Shown: positions 13,349-15,360 of the stretch, piece after piece | How positions within the stretch are numbered: the first letter of the stretch is position 1 | Layout of the letters: every line of letters begins with the position of its first letter | Notes under the pieces: generated by a model | Told to the model about the DNA's origin: nothing | Seen by the model: only the letters and a program-made list of their open reading frames with translations | The model's database searches: none | Assembly: GCA_902478725.1 (NCBI GenBank) | Contig: CABSMD010000040.1 | Span: 1-15,360, forward strand | DNA from: an uncultured Clostridia bacterium | GTDB lineage: Bacteria > Bacillota > Clostridia > HGM11514 | DNA length: 15,360 nt | Reading direction: 5' to 3' | Position numbers and translations under genes: made by a program

Positions 13349-15028
13349 TTGAAACCACTATATGAAGTCAGGCCGATCACAGACCTGCGGGATATGATCC
13401 GTCAAAGCATCGCGCGAAGGGGTGACAATACCGCCTTTTTGGTCAAGGTCAAAGGGAACGACGATTATGTTCCCGTATCGTATCAAAAGCTCGGCGAGGA
13501 CATGGACGGCTTCGGCACCCAGCTCCTTCGTATGGGTCTGGGCGGTAAGCGGATTGCCGTAATCGGGGAAAACCGCTACGAATGGGCGGTAACCTATTTA
13601 AGCGTAGTAAACGGCGTGGGTGTGATCGTGCCCATTGACCGGGAACTGCCCGCCACGGAGGTAGAGGGGCTGCTGTGTCAGGCGGAAGCGGAGGCAGTGG
13701 TGTTTTCCAAAAAGTACAGCGACAGGATAGCGGAGATGTCGTCCCGCCTTCCTAAGCTGCAAACCCTGATCTGTATGGACGACGAGAGCGAGGACGGCTT
13801 CTGGCCGCTGGTTGATGAGGGCCGCCGTGCCGTGCAGGCGGGCGACCATACTTATCTGGAGGCGCCGATCGATCCGGAGTGCATGAGTATTCTGCTGTTT
13901 ACCTCAGGCACCATGAGCGTGGCAAAAGGGGTTATGCTGTCGCATAAAAATATTGTGACCAATCTGATGAATATGTGCAAGCAGATCGATATTACGATCG
14001 ACGACGTGTTCCTGTCCGTCCTGCCGCTGCACCATACCTATGAGTGTACCTGCGGCTTCTTGTGTCCGCTTTACCGGGGAGCGGCCATCGCTTACTGCGA
14101 AGGGCTGCGCTATGTGCAGAAAAACATGGTGCAGGCAAAGGCGTCGGTTATTCTGGGCGTACCGCTTTTGTTTGAAAATATGTATAAAAAGGTGATGGCC
14201 CAGGCCAGGAAGGCCGGCCTGGTCAAGAAGATGCAGTTTGCCATCCGGATTAACAGCTTTACCAAAAAGGTACGGCTGGATTTGAGCAAGAAGCTGTTCC
14301 GTGCGGTACACGACTCCTTCGGCGGGCGGATGCGCCTGATGATCAGCGGCGCGGCAGCCGTAGACCCGGAGGTGGCAAGGGGATTCCGGGATTTGGGTAT
14401 CCTGTTTTTACAGGGCTACGGCCTGACCGAGTGCGCGCCGATCGTTGGGGTGAACCGTGACTGCAATTTCCGTGATGATTCAGCAGGCATGCTGCTTGCA
14501 AACATGGAAATACGGATCGACAGCCCTACTGTCGACGGCGTAGGTGAGATCGTGGTACGTGGCGATAACGTGATGCTCGGCTACTACCAAAATCCTGAGG
14601 CAACCGCCGCCGTGCTTGAGGACGGCTGGTTCCGAACGGGCGATCTGGGCTATTACGACGATCAGAAATTCATCTTCATTACCGGACGCAAAAAGAGCAT
14701 GATCCTGACAAACAACGGCAAGAACGTTTATCCCGAAGAGATCGAAGGGTATTTGAACAAATACGATCAGGTACTCGAAAGCTTTGTATACGGTCGGGAA
14801 AATGAAAAAAGCGGCGAGACTGAGATTTGCGCGGAGATCGTGCCTGATTTCGAGTACTTTGGGGAGGCGGACGACGATGCGATTTTAAAGGAGATCGAAT
14901 CGGTGGTGCGTGAGGTAAACGGCTTCGTGCCGATCTTTAAGAAGATTCATAAGGTACACATCCGCAAGGAAGAGTTCGAAAAAACCACCACTAAGAAGAT
15001 TAAACGTTACAAGGTGGACACCAAGTAG
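13349..15028 (+). CDS. AMP-forming long-chain acyl-CoA synthetase (FadD-like, ANL superfamily)
   Basis: A 559-residue protein. The start is TTG 13349, with GGGGGAGG eight bases upstream; no ATG nearby is better placed. It activates a fatty or other carboxylic acid with ATP to an acyl-adenylate, then forms the CoA thioester in the cytoplasm. Motifs in order are an ATP-binding P-loop region 'LLFTSGTMSVAKGVMLSHKN' near residue 185, 'LQGYGLTECAPIVGVN' near 357, 'DGWFRTGDLGYYDD' near 428, and the hinge 'ITGRKKSMILTNNGKNVYPEEIE' near 443. The C-terminal 'TTTKKIKRYK' supplies the catalytic lysine region. The P-loop reads TSGTMSVAKG where TSGTTGxPKG is usual, a variant also seen in some clostridial enzymes. 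It is probably co-transcribed with the DUF951 gene 29 bases downstream. The substrate cannot be told from sequence. This appears to be resident chromosome, not phage. Confidence 0.93.
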   Translation: MKPLYEVRPITDLRDMIRQSIARRGDNTAFLVKVKGNDDYVPVSYQKLGEDMDGFGTQLLRMGLGGKRIAVIGENRYEWAVTYLSVVNGVGVIVPIDRELPATEVEGLLCQAEAEAVVFSKKYSDRIAEMSSRLPKLQTLICMDDESEDGFWPLVDEGRRAVQAGDHTYLEAPIDPECMSILLFTSGTMSVAKGVMLSHKNIVTNLMNMCKQIDITIDDVFLSVLPLHHTYECTCGFLCPLYRGAAIAYCEGLRYVQKNMVQAKASVILGVPLLFENMYKKVMAQARKAGLVKKMQFAIRINSFTKKVRLDLSKKLFRAVHDSFGGRMRLMISGAAAVDPEVARGFRDLGILFLQGYGLTECAPIVGVNRDCNFRDDSAGMLLANMEIRIDSPTVDGVGEIVVRGDNVMLGYYQNPEATAAVLEDGWFRTGDLGYYDDQKFIFITGRKKSMILTNNGKNVYPEEIEGYLNKYDQVLESFVYGRENEKSGETEICAEIVPDFEYFGEADDDAILKEIESVVREVNGFVPIFKKIHKVHIRKEEFEKTTTKKIKRYKVDTK

Positions 15029-15057
15029 GATTCCGGACAGTAGGGAGGGAACAGCTG

Positions 15058-15261
15058 TTGCCCATGAAAATTTTGGTTGGTGACGAGGTGGAACTCAAAA
15101 AAAAACACCCCTGTGGCAGCTTTTTTTGGGAGGTCACCCGCATCGGCGCGGATTTTAAAATCAAATGCAAGGGCTGTGGCTGTGTGGTGATGCTGCCGCG
15201 GACTAAGCTGGAAAAGAATGTGAAGCGGGTAAACGGTACACCTGCGCATGAGATAAAATAA
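15058..15261 (+). CDS. DUF951 family protein
   Basis: A 67-residue protein. TTG 15058 is taken as start because GGGAGG lies nine bases upstream; an ATG two codons later (15064) is possible but further from the site. The sequence 'LVGDEVELKKKHPCGSFFWE', 'VTRIGADFKIKCKGCGCVVM' and 'LPRTKLEKNVKRV' covers the whole DUF951 family. This is a small Firmicute protein with an HPCG motif and a CxxC pair that together could bind a metal ion. The function is not known. It follows the synthetase by 29 bases, suggesting one transcript, and ends before the hairpin array at 15281. Confidence 0.92.
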   Translation: MPMKILVGDEVELKKKHPCGSFFWEVTRIGADFKIKCKGCGCVVMLPRTKLEKNVKRVNGTPAHEIK

Positions 15262-15280
15262 AACCTTGGTAAAGGAATAG

Positions 15281-15305
15281 CCGGGACGGGTGTTACCCGT
15301 CCCGG
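15281..15305 (+). terminator. GC-rich hairpin after the DUF951 gene
   Basis: A perfect ten-base-pair stem (15281-15290 with 15296-15305) has a five-base loop and begins 20 bases after the DUF951 stop. It is very stable but lacks an immediate U tract, so termination may depend on the hairpins that follow. Confidence 0.6.
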
Positions 15306-15307
15306 TT

Positions 15308-15356
15308 AGCGTGTCGATAAAGTCGACACGCTCAAAAAAACGCAAGCATTTTTTTG
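15308..15356. repeat. Two further hairpins: AGCGTGTCGA palindrome and A7/T7 stem
   Basis: A second perfect ten-base-pair stem (15308-15317 with 15323-15332, five-base loop) follows two bases after the first hairpin. It is followed at once by a third symmetric element, CAAAAAAA (15333-15340) with TTTTTTTG (15349-15356), whose T7 tract could act as terminator. Three stacked palindromes suggest a composite terminator or a dispersed intergenic repeat that may continue beyond the window. Confidence 0.55.
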
Positions 15357-15360
15357 AAAA

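Overview
The window is mostly a contractile phage-tail gene cluster on the minus strand, read from about 13.0 kb down to position 1, next to two plus-strand bacterial genes at the right end. Tail proteins of the Bacillus subtilis PBSX (Xkd) type, AGGAGG-like ribosome binding sites, sigma-A-type promoters, a DUF951 gene and a long-chain acyl-CoA synthetase all point to a Firmicute, most likely an anaerobic clostridium. The species cannot be named from this sequence.

Layout, following minus-strand transcription: gp6-like head-tail connector (13012-12731), double-length head-closure protein (12734-12117), tail terminator (12052-11597), sheath XkdK (11595-10531), tube XkdM (10518-10087), lipoprotein A (9999-9328), tail assembly chaperone XkdN with a -1 frameshift extension (9212-8686), lipoprotein B (8578-7907), tape measure (7817-5748), LysM protein XkdP, hub XkdQ, XkdR, XkdS, baseplate wedge XkdT with an inserted carbohydrate-binding-like domain, XkdU, two tail-fibre-like proteins, and the start of one further protein cut by the window edge. 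No terminase, portal, scaffold or capsid gene precedes the connector. An intergenic region and then a divergent housekeeping-type gene lie there instead. The cluster therefore looks more like a phage-tail-like bacteriocin (tailocin, compare diffocin or PBSX) or a head-deleted prophage than a complete phage. The genes to the left of the window are unseen.

The most unusual part is 10.1-7.8 kb. Two paralogous 223-residue lipoproteins sit in the middle of the tail operon, one on each side of the chaperone gene. Each has its own consensus-like promoter and its own downstream hairpin terminator, which is the layout of phage 'morons' (cargo genes expressed independently of the late operon). Surface lipoproteins made from housekeeping-type promoters would suit immunity or superinfection exclusion, but that function is inferred. 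The chaperone gene ends in an A9 slippery run. Slipping into the -1 frame adds a 50-residue domain typical of tail-assembly-chaperone extensions, and ordinary ORF finding misses it.

At the right end, a TTG-start AMP-forming acyl-CoA synthetase and a small DUF951 protein read rightward, followed by a run of hairpins. The 13013-13348 intergenic region holds candidate control signals for both directions.
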